From: a virus
Virus record (IMG/VR): IMGVR_UViG_3300008450_000050
Coordinates: 1 to 54,678 of that record
Direction: 5' to 3' (one strand)
Length of the DNA stretch: 54,678 nucleotides
Below are positions 31,273 to 39,831 of this stretch, piece by piece. The notes beneath the pieces were generated by a model that worked only from the letters and a program-made list of their open reading frames with translations, was not told where the DNA came from and searched no databases. The stretch's first letter is position 1, and every line of letters starts with the position of its first letter. The translations under genes were made by a program, and so were the position numbers.

Positions 31273-33012
31273 CTACCTCAGGCCATAATGATGGATGGTG
31301 CCGCCGTCGAGATTGCCCGCGACGGACAGGAACTGGACGCCCTGCAAAGCTGCGGCTGTTGACTGCCGGGCCGTCACTGTCTCCGTCAGGTTCCCTGAAG
31401 GAGTTGCCGAGACCATAACCGCTGCCTGACGCGATGCTGTCGCGTTGAACGGGGCGATAATGTCAATTGTGGATGAGACGAAATCGGTCGCGACCTGCGC
31501 CGACGAAAGCCCAATGATCGTGCCGCCGTTATCAAGGTCAGGCGCGCCGCCTGGGCCTGCGGCGGTGTAGCCAGTCGCGGCGTAGGAACCCGACTTCTTG
31601 TAGCGCATGCCTACGATCTGGCTGCCAGCGTCGTTGTGGGACAAAGCCTCAACAATGAACCGGAACGACTTGAACTGCGTGTCGTCAAAGCCGCGCTCAA
31701 AATCGACGCTCGCCACCGCAGAGCCGATTGTCTGCGTCTGAACGAGCACCATCGTCTGCCGGCCGATGGTGTAGAGAGCCGACCCATCGCACTGCACAAT
31801 GAACGCCTCGCCGGGGTAGACCTTGATCGTGGTCAGGCCGTCAATCGTTTCTGAGGCATTGGGATCGAGGGTTACAACGCCTGTGCCGCTGTTGCGAATG
31901 TAGACGAGCCAGTTCGCCGCCAGCGTCGCCGCCGCGTCGAACGTCTGCGTGAACGTGCCCGACGTGATGTCAATGAACTTGCCGCTGTCGGCCAGTCCGA
32001 GAATGGTGTTGGATGTGCGGCCGGACCGGGCAAGCGCGAGGGTGCCCGCCGCGCCTGTCGCGCCGCGCTCGCCGGAATAGCGAATGGTCCAGTCGGCATA
32101 AGTACCAGAGCCCACAATGGCTGAGACATCGACCGTCAGGGACGTGCCCGAATAGGCCGTAACGATGCCAAACATGGACCGGGTTGAGGGGCTTGCATCC
32201 GAGGTCGCCAAAACGCGGGCGCCGACGTCGAAGAACTTGCCGGCCTGCGTCGTGAAGGCTTTGGAGCCCGTGCCGATGGCAAGCGAGGTGGTCGATGTTC
32301 CGGTCAGTCGCGCGGCGGAAGCGGCGGCGTTCGTCTCTGACGTAGCAGCAGCCAACGCACTCGCGGCGGCAGCATCCGCGTCCGCCTGAGCCTCGGCCAG
32401 GACCGTGGCGAACTGCCCGAAATGCACCGCGTCGCCCGTTGCTGTCCCGTCAGGCAGGCCGGTGATTTTCTGGCCGTTCATCGCCAGCGGGGATGTCGGC
32501 GCGGCGAACTGGTGAACCTTATTGGCGAGCGTCGCGGCGTCGTTCGTGCTGGTGGCCACGCCGACGCCGGTCAGCTTGAAGCCGCCCATGGCGACATTCG
32601 CGGCAGCCGTCTTGATCTTGTCGAGCGTCGGGTCAAACGCATATGCCGTCGTGCCGTCCGTCACCCACGGGACGGTTGTGCCGGCACGGATGACGGCGCC
32701 CGTGCCGCCCGAAGGCTTGACGGTGATGTCTGCCGTGCTGTCGTTCTTGACGAGATACCAATAGGAGACGGCGGGAACCGTGACGGTCGCGGCGACAGTG
32801 CCGGTGAAATTTAGGACCGCCGCGCGCGCCTCATCCGCGATGAAGTTGGACGAGGTGAGCGTGACATCGCCCGTGATCGCCTTGATCGTGTACTGACCGC
32901 GCGCGTCGTCCAACCGCTGCATGGCGGTGTTGGCGCGCGCGCCCCAGGTGTTGAGGTTTTCGAAATCGCCCTGAAGCTCAACCCGAACGCGGGTGGATGC
33001 TGTCGATGCCAT
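31273..33012 (-). CDS. Tail fibre protein, 579 aa
   Basis: The N-terminus (TRVRVELQGDFENLNTWGAR) resembles virion-anchoring domains. It is followed by a beta-rich region and an AMNGQKITGLPDGTATGDAV segment, a common tail-fibre motif. A collagen-like trace (GERGATGAAGTLA) and an Ala-rich coiled coil (AEAQADADAAAASALAAATS) come next. The C-terminal 150 residues form the probable receptor-binding head (TQTIGSAVASVDFERGFDD). Mediates host attachment. Confidence 0.8.
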   Translation of the reverse strand: MASTASTRVRVELQGDFENLNTWGARANTAMQRLDDARGQYTIKAITGDVTLTSSNFIADEARAAVLNFTGTVAATVTVPAVSYWYLVKNDSTADITVKPSGGTGAVIRAGTTVPWVTDGTTAYAFDPTLDKIKTAAANVAMGGFKLTGVGVATSTNDAATLANKVHQFAAPTSPLAMNGQKITGLPDGTATGDAVHFGQFATVLAEAQADADAAAASALAAATSETNAAASAARLTGTSTTSLAIGTGSKAFTTQAGKFFDVGARVLATSDASPSTRSMFGIVTAYSGTSLTVDVSAIVGSGTYADWTIRYSGERGATGAAGTLALARSGRTSNTILGLADSGKFIDITSGTFTQTFDAAATLAANWLVYIRNSGTGVVTLDPNASETIDGLTTIKVYPGEAFIVQCDGSALYTIGRQTMVLVQTQTIGSAVASVDFERGFDDTQFKSFRFIVEALSHNDAGSQIVGMRYKKSGSYAATGYTAAGPGGAPDLDNGGTIIGLSSAQVATDFVSSTIDIIAPFNATASRQAAVMVSATPSGNLTETVTARQSTAAALQGVQFLSVAGNLDGGTIHHYGLR

Positions 33013-33026
33013 GGCCGGTTAAATCC

Positions 33027-33671
33027 TCAGAGGCAGGACGGACGGATGCGGGACACCTGCGAGCGAGAGGACGTTTCCGCCCTCAATCGCTGATAGGCTT
33101 CGTCTTCGAGGGCCTGCATGGCTTGCGCCTGCGTGGCCTCGGTCCCGAGCATCCAGTTGAGATACAAATTGCGCTTGGCGCGGAAGCGGATCAGCTCTTC
33201 CGCATCCGTCATCCAAGGGTTATCGGCTTCGCTGTCAGAAGCCGGGGCATCGACGCGATAGACGCCCATGATCTTGACCGGATAAACCCCATCGGGGATC
33301 GGATAGAACCGCAGCTTCTGCTCGTAGTAGCTGTAATATGTCGGCACATCGCCCAGCGCGCCGGTCGAGTTGATCATGATCTCGATGGCTTGTGGCGTGG
33401 TCAGCGTGAGCGGATAGACCTGCCCGTTGTCGATGACCGTGATGCTGTCGATGCGGATGATGTTGGCGATGTCCACGCCGCCAGACCCGGAGTATTCCGA
33501 CTGGCCTGCAGACGTGTTGAAGGTACGCCCGGTCGCCTGTTCAGTGAACCAGAAGCGCTTGCCGCGATAGAAGTTGATCGCTGACGTGATCTCGGACGCA
33601 ATGGCGTCGTCCAGATCGTCGCGCGTCGTCTCCGCTGCGATCCGCGCCTTCATCGTGCCGAGTGTCGTCAT
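33027..33671 (-). CDS. Head-tail adaptor (P22 gp4-like), 214 aa
   Basis: The sequence TTRDDLDDAIASEITSAINF, RGKRFWFTEQATGRTF, and the C-terminal WMTDAEELIRFRAKRNLYLN with LEDEAYQRLRAETS match the tail accessory/adaptor family that binds the portal ring after packaging. It stands in the expected place between capsid and tail genes. Confidence 0.75.
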   Translation of the reverse strand: MTTLGTMKARIAAETTRDDLDDAIASEITSAINFYRGKRFWFTEQATGRTFNTSAGQSEYSGSGGVDIANIIRIDSITVIDNGQVYPLTLTTPQAIEIMINSTGALGDVPTYYSYYEQKLRFYPIPDGVYPVKIMGVYRVDAPASDSEADNPWMTDAEELIRFRAKRNLYLNWMLGTEATQAQAMQALEDEAYQRLRAETSSRSQVSRIRPSCL

Positions 33672-33741
33672 CGGGTATCCCCAAACGAGAATAGGGAGGG
33701 CAGAAAACCGCCCTCCCCGTTGTCAGTGCAGTCCTGAGAGA

Positions 33742-34158
33742 TCAGGGACGGGCCATGTACGCGATGAAGACCTCGGCCGAACCGGCGGTCGCAGCGGTGC
33801 CGGCCAGAGCCAGCGTCGCCGTGATCGTGGTGTCAGCCGCGACGGCCATGGTCACAGCCTCGTCAATCGGGACGAAAGCGATGGTGCCCATGGCAAGGTC
33901 GGTCGCGTAGAAGTCATCGTCAGCAGCGACGCCGCCGGTCGCAGCGGAACGGCCAATGTCGAGCACGTTGGACGTGCCCGCGTTGAACGCAACGTTGACC
34001 GAAACGCCGGACATCGGCTTGATGATGACGGAACCAGCGGGGATCACCCCGATGGTCTTGGCGACGCCGTTGTCCCCGAAGACGATGGTCTTGCGGATGT
34101 AGGCGACGACCTGCTCGGTCGGCATGCGAGCGGAATTGCCGGCAGTGTTGGTGGTCAT
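33742..34158 (-). CDS. Probable head decoration protein, 138 aa
   Basis: Beta-rich, lacks Cys and Trp: VIPAGSVIIKPMSGVSVNVA, DFYATDLAMGTIAFVPI and TTITATLALAGTAATAGSAE. It lies directly after the major capsid gene, where capsid-decorating or head-completion proteins are usual. Assigned by position and composition. Confidence 0.55.
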   Translation of the reverse strand: MTTNTAGNSARMPTEQVVAYIRKTIVFGDNGVAKTIGVIPAGSVIIKPMSGVSVNVAFNAGTSNVLDIGRSAATGGVAADDDFYATDLAMGTIAFVPIDEAVTMAVAADTTITATLALAGTAATAGSAEVFIAYMARP

Positions 34159-34172
34159 CTGTCAGCCCTCCC

Positions 34173-35252
34173 TTACGAAGCCGGCGCGGCGTAGGTGGTA
34201 ACAGCGATGGTGCCGTAGTCTTCGCTGTTGTAACGGCCCTTCTTCATGCCGACGATGAGCTTGACACCAACGCCAAGCTCGCGGTCGTAGTCGAAGAGCT
34301 GCTCGGTCCACATGAACTTCGTGGCGCCGCCATTCATGCCGAACGCAACGGAAGCCGCCTGCGCGCCGCAGAAGACAGCGCGGCGGGTGTTGGCGACGGT
34401 CGCGCCGGTCGAGCCATGCACGCCCTGAGGAATGCGGGTGGCTTCGACAAGCAGGGTGCGGTTGTAGATGCCGAGAGCGCCCGTGAAGAGAGCGTTCTTG
34501 TCACCTTCGCCGCCCTGAAGGCGCTTGCCCTGAAGGTCGAACCAGTTGCCCGCCGTGGACGCGTCCGCGCGAAGCGAAAGCGTCTGGTCGGGGTGGATGA
34601 ACATCACGAAGTCGATGTCCTTACCCAGACCCTTGATCGGACGGATGAGCGGGTTGGCCGTGCGAGCACGGTTCACGCACTTGTCGATCAGGGCGAGCTT
34701 GAAGGTGTCGCCGGTTCCCAGCGACTGGTCGTTGGCAACCGAAGTGCCGCCACGGAAGAGCCGGTTCGTGGACGGCGCGAGGGCCGCGTTGAAGCCGGTG
34801 TACTTCGTGTTGGTCTGAGCGGTGTTGCCGGCCAGGACGTTAAAGAACTGAGTGTCGAGGCGGTCCACGACCCAATCCTTCAGAGCGTCATACGCCTCCT
34901 CGCGGAGATCGTAGGGAACGCGCTGAGCGTCGATGGTGCCCTTGTTGCGGACACGAACGGCGTGGTTCAGCTCGTTGACGACGAGGCTGTCCGAATAGGT
35001 GCTGAGGGATTCCTCGTTACCTTCCAGAACCTCGTTCTCCGTGACGCCTTCGCCTGAGAGCAGGCTGCGGAGAGCCCAGGTGATCGAGTCACCAGCGCCC
35101 TTCTTCGTCTCGGTCATTTCCTGGGCAAGATAAGATCCGGTGGACCCGACATAGTCAGCGTAAAAGGTCTCTTTCAGCGCTTCGACATCGAGCCGCTTGG
35201 ACCAGAGCTTGACCGCCAGGGCGTCGTTGACGCCATAGGTGGTGATAGCCAT
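34173..35252 (-). CDS. Major capsid protein, N4-gp56 family-like
   Basis: 359 residues from ATG 35252 (AAAGGA upstream; the frame extends to 35330 without a ribosome site). Features include LAVKLWSKRLDVEALKETFY, YVGSTGSYLAQEMTETKKGA, VNELNHAVRVRNKGTIDAQR, FVMFIHPDQTLSLRADA and a C-terminal FDYDRELGVGVKLIVGMKKG. These match the N4-gp56 type of HK97-fold capsid proteins. Preceded by a scaffold gene and followed by a decoration-like gene. A structured leader element sits upstream. Confidence 0.85.
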   Translation of the reverse strand: MAITTYGVNDALAVKLWSKRLDVEALKETFYADYVGSTGSYLAQEMTETKKGAGDSITWALRSLLSGEGVTENEVLEGNEESLSTYSDSLVVNELNHAVRVRNKGTIDAQRVPYDLREEAYDALKDWVVDRLDTQFFNVLAGNTAQTNTKYTGFNAALAPSTNRLFRGGTSVANDQSLGTGDTFKLALIDKCVNRARTANPLIRPIKGLGKDIDFVMFIHPDQTLSLRADASTAGNWFDLQGKRLQGGEGDKNALFTGALGIYNRTLLVEATRIPQGVHGSTGATVANTRRAVFCGAQAASVAFGMNGGATKFMWTEQLFDYDRELGVGVKLIVGMKKGRYNSEDYGTIAVTTYAAPAS

Positions 35253-35346
35253 CTGGCTTAATCCTTTCGGGATTTTCGCGGGGGGTTTTCGGTGCGGATG
35301 CGCGCGTTTCGTCGCGGCGGACGGGACCAATGACGCTGTTGGGCCG

Positions 35347-35400
35347 GCGAAGCGCTCGATGACGGGAGCGAGCCGAAACGCCCCTTACGGGAGCGATGCG
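35347..35400 (-). promoter_or_regulatory. Hairpin element in the capsid-gene leader (copy B)
   Basis: Between scaffold and capsid genes (35253-35467, no coding signal). A 54-nt segment is homologous to 36537-36591; over its first 37 bases 31 match. Its first helix is CGCTC/GAGCG here and CGCCC/GGGCG in the other copy, a compensatory C-G to T-A change. A second helix, CGCCCC/GGG(A)GCG, follows. Likely an RNA element acting on translation, stability or processing of the capsid mRNA. Confidence 0.6.
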
Positions 35401-35467
35401 CTGACGTTCGGTGTCAGACCGGAGACGCTATCGGGTGGGCTGTCTCATGGCCCGGTGGTGTCGGCCT

Positions 35468-36508
35468 TCACGCACCGCCAGCGGCGGCCTTGAAGGCGTT
35501 CGTGCCCTTCTTCGTCTTCAAGAGGGCGGCGAATTCGGAATCGTCCATTTCGAGCAGGGACGAGGCGTTGAGCGTGCCGCGAGCAGTGCCACCAGTCCCC
35601 GCCGTAGCGAGTGACTTGTTGGCTTCTTGTCCCTTGGCGATGCTGTCGAGGCGCTTGGGCTCGACAGCGGGGTCTGCGGCGGCCTCGGGCGGCTGATATT
35701 TCCAGCCCCTGATCTCGGCCATCTGCTTGAGGATGCGTGCGGGGTTGCGGCCCTGACGCAGGTTGTCATAGGCGAACTTCAGTTCGTCATTGCGCGCCTT
35801 GGCGACAGCCGCCGCCCGGTCGTAGCCCAGCACCACCAGCTCATCGACGATCTTGCGGGTGGCATATTCGTAGGCCTGCGCGAACTCCGGGTCTTCCTTC
35901 GCGGTCTCAAGCGCGATGGACTTCCAGTCGTTCAGAACGCGGGTCTGGATCTGCTCAACCTGCTGGCGCTCTTGCTGCTGGCGGACTGCCGCCTGCTTTT
36001 CCTCTTCGAACGCCTTGACCTTGTTCGCCAACCACTTCTGATGCGCGAAGAAATCGACTTCAGGGTCCGGCATTTCGTCGGCCGCTGGCTGCGGCTGCGG
36101 AGCGCCGGGCTGGCCGGCGGCGGGGGCCTGTGGGACAATCCCCGCCGCCTGCATCTGAGCAAGCCGCTGGTTCATGATCTCCAGATTGCGGGTGTAACGG
36201 TCGTTGGCTTCCTTGGCCTGACGCTCGGCTTCCTTGCGGCGCTCGCGCTCGGCTTTCAGAGCCCCATAGGAGACGGGCTGCTTGTCCTTTTCGCCGTCGC
36301 CGTCTTCGCCTGTCGCGTCAGGCTTTACGCCCTCGGCTTCCGGCTTGGCGGGGGTCTGCGGTGCGGCCTCGGCTTTCGGCGCCGGGGCGGCGTCACTTTC
36401 GGTCGCGGGTTCGTTGGCAGGGCCTTTCTCGCCACGGGAAGAGAAATAGTCCTTTTCGGCAGGGCTAAGCTCGCCGGCATCGGCCAGCGGGGTTTCAGTC
36501 TCGCTCAT
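35468..36508 (-). CDS. Scaffold protein, 346 aa
   Basis: Acidic, Pro/Ala-rich N-terminus (SEAPA-type low-complexity) followed by a long charged coiled coil (KAERERRKEAERQAKEANDR ... AFEEEKQAAVRQQQERQQVE) and a helical C-terminal part (NPARILKQMAEIRGWKYQPP). This composition, with placement between portal and capsid genes, is characteristic of head scaffolds that template procapsid assembly. Confidence 0.75.
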   Translation of the reverse strand: MSETETPLADAGELSPAEKDYFSSRGEKGPANEPATESDAAPAPKAEAAPQTPAKPEAEGVKPDATGEDGDGEKDKQPVSYGALKAERERRKEAERQAKEANDRYTRNLEIMNQRLAQMQAAGIVPQAPAAGQPGAPQPQPAADEMPDPEVDFFAHQKWLANKVKAFEEEKQAAVRQQQERQQVEQIQTRVLNDWKSIALETAKEDPEFAQAYEYATRKIVDELVVLGYDRAAAVAKARNDELKFAYDNLRQGRNPARILKQMAEIRGWKYQPPEAAADPAVEPKRLDSIAKGQEANKSLATAGTGGTARGTLNASSLLEMDDSEFAALLKTKKGTNAFKAAAGGA

Positions 36509-36536
36509 GTATGGTCCTTTTGACCTGTCGTGGTCA

Positions 36537-36591
36537 GCGATGCGCCCGATAACGGGGGCGATCCGAAGCGCCCTGTACGCCGGGCGATGCG
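36537..36591 (-). promoter_or_regulatory. Hairpin element in the scaffold-gene leader (copy A)
   Basis: In the 110-bp gap between portal and scaffold genes. Two hairpins, CGCCC/GGGCG (36543-36547 with 36556-36560) and CGCCC/GGGCG (36569-36573 with 36582-36586), are flanked by GCGATGCG at both ends. Homologous to 35347-35400 in the capsid leader, with covariation in helix 1. Confidence 0.6.
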
Positions 36592-36618
36592 AAGCCGCTG
36601 TGGATCAGCGGGATAGGC

Positions 36619-38799
36619 TTAGAACTGCCCCGGAGGGTTAGGCATCTGGACAAGCCCCGGAGGGGGTGGGAGGTTCGTGCGCCCCGGCATGTCGGGACGA
36701 AGCGGCATCGGCGCCGGGCGTCCGTCAGATCCGATCCCCGGAGGCATCTGGGGCGGCATGGGCGGTTGCATCGGCATATCAGGCGGCGTCATGCTGCCCG
36801 GCTGGAAAGGAAGCCCCGGAAGCGGCCCTGAGGGGACCGGGGCGGGCGGCAGGTTCGGGCTGACATTCGCCATGATCGCCGGAAGGACGGACATCGCAGT
36901 CGCGGCCTGTCGCGCCATCGCATCGGCGCGGGATTTCTCAGCCGACGCAGCGTCCTTGTCGATCTTGGCGATCTCGGCGGCCTTCTGGATCGCCATGATC
37001 TCCATCTGCTCGGGCGGCGGGGGCGGCGGGGCCTGTTCAAGGATCGTCGCGATGCCGTTGGCAAGGTTCTCAGGCAGCGGCGAGAGCTTGAACAACTGCG
37101 CCATGAGCGCCGGGTTGGCCTGCGCGACAGGGGCGATCATCGAGATCATCGACTGGATCACCGCCCAATTGCGTTCGCGGGCGTTCGGGGCGCTCGGCGC
37201 CTCGTCCACCACCACGTCATATTCGCCCATGACGAATTCGCGGCGCAGCGGAAGATATTGCTCGTATTCCGGCCCAACGATTTTCACCAGACGGCCATCG
37301 GAAAGGTACTGCTGGATCATCAGCAACAGCGCCTCGCCGTGGGACTTGTAGTAGTGCCGCAGCCCGTCGAAATAGGGCTGCAAGATCGTGATGCCGGCCT
37401 GCCTGCGCTGCGTCTCGACAATGCCCGGCTGGTTGGCATCGCGCATGCCGAGCATTTCGAGGTTCACGCCGGTGATGAGCGGCATGGTGGACATCGAGAA
37501 TTGCAGCATGTCGGCCTGCCCCTGAGGCAGAGCCGTCGTCGGCTTAGGCTGGATCTTCGACATGCCGTTCTTGGCAACCCAAGTGATGGCGTCGCTTTTG
37601 GCCCAGCTTTCAGCAGCTTCCTTATCATCCTCAAACGCGCCAAGTTCGGCCATAATGCCGCCCTTCGCGTTGCTGTTGAGGATGTGCATGATCTGGCTGA
37701 ACAGCTTGTTCGTCCAGCGCTGGGGGTCTTTCATCGGGCGAACGAGCCCGTAGAAATGCCCCTTGTTGTGGTCGCGCTTGCCGGTCATGAACTTGTAGGT
37801 GAAATGCCCCGGAATAGGGGTTTCCTTCACCTCCAAGACCACCTGCCCGATGAAGGCGCGGCGATAAACGCGGCGGTACTGCTGAACGACCTGCTGAGGC
37901 GGGGCGATCCCCATCATCATCATGTCGTCAGGCGTCATCTGAGCCAGGCGTGCGGCCAGAACCTCGAATTGCTCCTGCGTGACGGTGACTTCCTCGCCCG
38001 TCATCCCGTCAATGAAGCGGGTGAAAGGCTCACGCTCAAACCACTGGCATTCGACAATCGTGACCTCACGACCGGAGCCGGGCTCGCGGTCGGATTTCTC
38101 GTCGTAAGCCTCGCCGGGGTTGTTGCGCGTGATGTCGCCCGACTTGCCCGCAGCCCAGCCGGCATGCAGCACGGCCGGATCGGCCTCCGGGAACATCGCA
38201 AGCGCCTCGTCCTCGGGCATCGTGCGAATGCGCCAGACGCGCTTGGCATCGGTGTGGTTAGGCTTGCGCGAGGCATAGTCCGGGAACACCTCGAAAGGGT
38301 CCGTGCGCTCGATCACGGGCGCCCCATCAGGGTTCGTCTCGTAGTCAACGCGCATTTCGACCGCGCCGCGACCGCAGATCACCATGTCGCGGAAGGCGTC
38401 GGATTCCTCGTCTTCGGCGTGAGCCTGATCGCGGAACCAATCGCCAGCGCTGGTCAGCATCTCGTTAACGCCGACATCGCCCTGCTTGCGGGGGATGAAG
38501 CGGATTTCCGTGCGGTTGCTGACCTGAAAGCCGCACACGCTGTCGATCATGGGGCCGACGCGGTTGAAGCTCGATGCCGGGCGGTTCTGCTCGGCCAGGA
38601 TTTGCTTGTCTTCCTCCGACCACTGCTCGCCAGCGACGAAATCGAAGTCTTCCTTCGCGCCCTCTTCGCCGTCAGGGCCGTCCTTCCATTCAAGGAAGTG
38701 GTCGTGATCGGGCTGAAACCAGTCCTTCAGCCGCGACAGGAGAGCGTCATCGTCTTCGGCGCTCAGCAGATCGCGTGTGGGGGTTTCAGCGTCGGCCAC
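36619..38799 (-). CDS. Portal protein (P22-like), 726 aa
   Basis: Typical large podovirus portal: FDFVAGEQWSEEDKQILAEQ and RPASSFNRVGPMIDSVCGFQ near the N-terminus, then VIERTDPFEVFPDYASRKPN and FYGLVRPMKDPQRWTNKLFS, and MITGVNLEML-type core LITGVNLEMLGMRDANQPGI. The C-terminal 120 residues are Pro/Met-rich and probably disordered. Forms the dodecameric ring for DNA entry and exit. It lies between a small protein and the scaffold gene. Confidence 0.9.
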   Translation of the reverse strand: MADAETPTRDLLSAEDDDALLSRLKDWFQPDHDHFLEWKDGPDGEEGAKEDFDFVAGEQWSEEDKQILAEQNRPASSFNRVGPMIDSVCGFQVSNRTEIRFIPRKQGDVGVNEMLTSAGDWFRDQAHAEDEESDAFRDMVICGRGAVEMRVDYETNPDGAPVIERTDPFEVFPDYASRKPNHTDAKRVWRIRTMPEDEALAMFPEADPAVLHAGWAAGKSGDITRNNPGEAYDEKSDREPGSGREVTIVECQWFEREPFTRFIDGMTGEEVTVTQEQFEVLAARLAQMTPDDMMMMGIAPPQQVVQQYRRVYRRAFIGQVVLEVKETPIPGHFTYKFMTGKRDHNKGHFYGLVRPMKDPQRWTNKLFSQIMHILNSNAKGGIMAELGAFEDDKEAAESWAKSDAITWVAKNGMSKIQPKPTTALPQGQADMLQFSMSTMPLITGVNLEMLGMRDANQPGIVETQRRQAGITILQPYFDGLRHYYKSHGEALLLMIQQYLSDGRLVKIVGPEYEQYLPLRREFVMGEYDVVVDEAPSAPNARERNWAVIQSMISMIAPVAQANPALMAQLFKLSPLPENLANGIATILEQAPPPPPPEQMEIMAIQKAAEIAKIDKDAASAEKSRADAMARQAATAMSVLPAIMANVSPNLPPAPVPSGPLPGLPFQPGSMTPPDMPMQPPMPPQMPPGIGSDGRPAPMPLRPDMPGRTNLPPPPGLVQMPNPPGQF

Positions 38800-38802
38800 G
38801 GG

Positions 38803-39276
38803 TTAACCGATCTGCGTACGAATGAGGGCAAGGGCTTCCGTCAGGCCCGCGTCGGTCGGCTCAAAGCCTTCGACGGCGCCATGACCTTCGCCATGCTTGG
38901 TGACGATGCGGATGGACAGCATTTCGGCGTCCTGCTCGATGTCGAGGTGTTCGATGTCGCGGCAGAAGCCGTTGGCCCATGCAACGCAGGCGTCGTAAAT
39001 GTCTTCGCGAGACAGCGTGGCGGCCTTGGTGCGGGCGCTGGCGGGCTTCTCAGCCTTGGGCGCGGGGGCAGGCTCGGAGTCGGGCTCGGGGGCCTCAGGC
39101 GCGTCCTCTGACGGCTCCGGTGTGCCCGGCTTAGAGTCGGGATCGGTCAGCGCTTCCTCGATAGCCGCGATCAGCTTGGCCGCGCCCCAGCGCTTGTCGA
39201 ACTCGATGCCGCGAACCTCTGCGAACTCGGCAAGCTCGTCTTTGGACATGGTGGAGAAATCGGGATGATCGGTCAT
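38803..39276 (-). CDS. Hypothetical protein with Rho-N/SAP-like N-terminus, 157 aa
   Basis: Residues 1-45 (MSKDELAEFAEVRGIEFDKR, then AAKLIAAIEEAL) resemble the helix-extended-helix of Rho N-terminal/SAP-like motifs common in small head proteins. An acidic Pro-rich linker follows, then a folded C-terminus (IYDACVAWANGFCRDIEHLD). Just upstream of the portal gene, so probably a minor head or packaging-associated protein. Confidence 0.65.
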   Translation of the reverse strand: MTDHPDFSTMSKDELAEFAEVRGIEFDKRWGAAKLIAAIEEALTDPDSKPGTPEPSEDAPEAPEPDSEPAPAPKAEKPASARTKAATLSREDIYDACVAWANGFCRDIEHLDIEQDAEMLSIRIVTKHGEGHGAVEGFEPTDAGLTEALALIRTQIG

Positions 39277-39479
39277 GCTCTGATCCCCGCATCAACACCG
39301 GGGCTCCTGAGCAGAGGCCGCCCCTGTCTTAGAGTCTCGGCCTCACGGTGTTCCGCCCCGCTTTTGATGTAGCGCTCGATCTCGCTCGCGACGTGGACGA
39401 CGTTGCTTTGACCCGCTCCGGCGCGGATGGCGAGGTCAACTGCATTGTAGCGGAGCTGTTCTTCTGGCTTCATGTCCAT
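39273..39479 (-). CDS. Hypothetical protein, 68 aa
   Basis: MDMKPEEQLRYNAVDLAIRA opens a small helical protein (VVHVASEIERYIKSGAEHRE) that overlaps the next gene by 4 bp. A related-looking opening is frequent in small phage proteins next to the portal. It is the first coding gene after the terminator at 39514-39539. Confidence 0.65.
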   Translation of the reverse strand: MDMKPEEQLRYNAVDLAIRAGAGQSNVVHVASEIERYIKSGAEHREAETLRQGRPLLRSPGVDAGIRA

Positions 39480-39513
39480 GGGGGCCTCAGGGGTTGCTCA
39501 TGCTCGCGGCATG

Positions 39514-39539
39514 AAAAAGCCCGCCGGTTAGGGCGGGCT
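39514..39539 (-). terminator. Intrinsic terminator after the tRNA/ncRNA unit
   Basis: On the minus strand AGCCCGCC, loop CTAACC, GGCGGGCT, then TTTT. The stem-loop and first T residues are identical to those of the terminator at 54212-54237 on the other strand. Ends the short transcript that begins at the 39.8-kb promoter unless read through. Confidence 0.9.
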
Positions 39540-39553
39540 GTTGAATCGTGCGG

Positions 39554-39705
39554 GCCGGGCTTGATACCGGCTTTCAGCTTTTATCGGGGATCTCGCCTAG
39601 CGCTTTCGCGCCCCGGCTTCGGACGGCACCGTGCCTACCTGACCGTCCACCCTTGGGAGCCGGGCACCCGGCTTGCTGTCTTGTCCTCTCAGCGGCTCTT
39701 GCCGC
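39554..39705 (-). ncRNA. Multi-hairpin RNA of unknown class downstream of tRNA-Thr
   Basis: The stretch between the tRNA and the terminator has no coding signal but at least five strong hairpins on the transcribed strand. They are GCGGC-AAGA-GCCGC (39692-39705), AGCCGG-4-CCGGCT (39658-39673), GGACGG/CCGTCC (39621-39648), GCGC-GAAA-GCGC (39600-39611) inside a CGGGG/CCCCG helix, and GCCGG/CCGGC (39554-39571). Together with its own promoter and terminator this suggests a structured non-coding RNA processed from the tRNA transcript. It matches no class I can name. A rightward open frame here is judged a shadow. Confidence 0.6.
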
Positions 39706-39715
39706 CGCACGAAGA

Positions 39716-39790
39716 TGGAGCCCTAGGACGGATTTGAACCGCCGACCCGCTGTTTACAAAACAGCCGCTCTACCACTGAGCTACACGGGC
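39716..39790 (-). tRNA. tRNA-Thr (anticodon TGT)
   Basis: 75 nt with D-arm (GTAGCTCAGTGGTAGAGC), a perfect anticodon stem GCTGT/ACAGC around the loop TTTGTAA (anticodon TGT), T-loop TTCAAAT with stem GGCGG/CCGTC, and an encoded CCA end. The acceptor stem has two mismatches (positions 5-68 and 6-67), so it may be weakened. It reads ACA codons, which should be rare in a GC-rich phage host. First element after the 39.8-kb promoter. Confidence 0.93.
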
Positions 39791-39831
39791 GAATTTGATT
39801 GGCTTGGTGACGCGAATTGCCACTCTGCACA

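Noticed and set aside
34416-35057. 213-codon plus-strand frame opposite the capsid gene
   Set aside because: Shadow of the major capsid protein; no ribosome site.
37258-39111. 617-codon plus-strand frame opposite the portal gene
   Set aside because: Antisense shadow of a clear portal protein in high-GC DNA; no ribosome site and no recognisable product.
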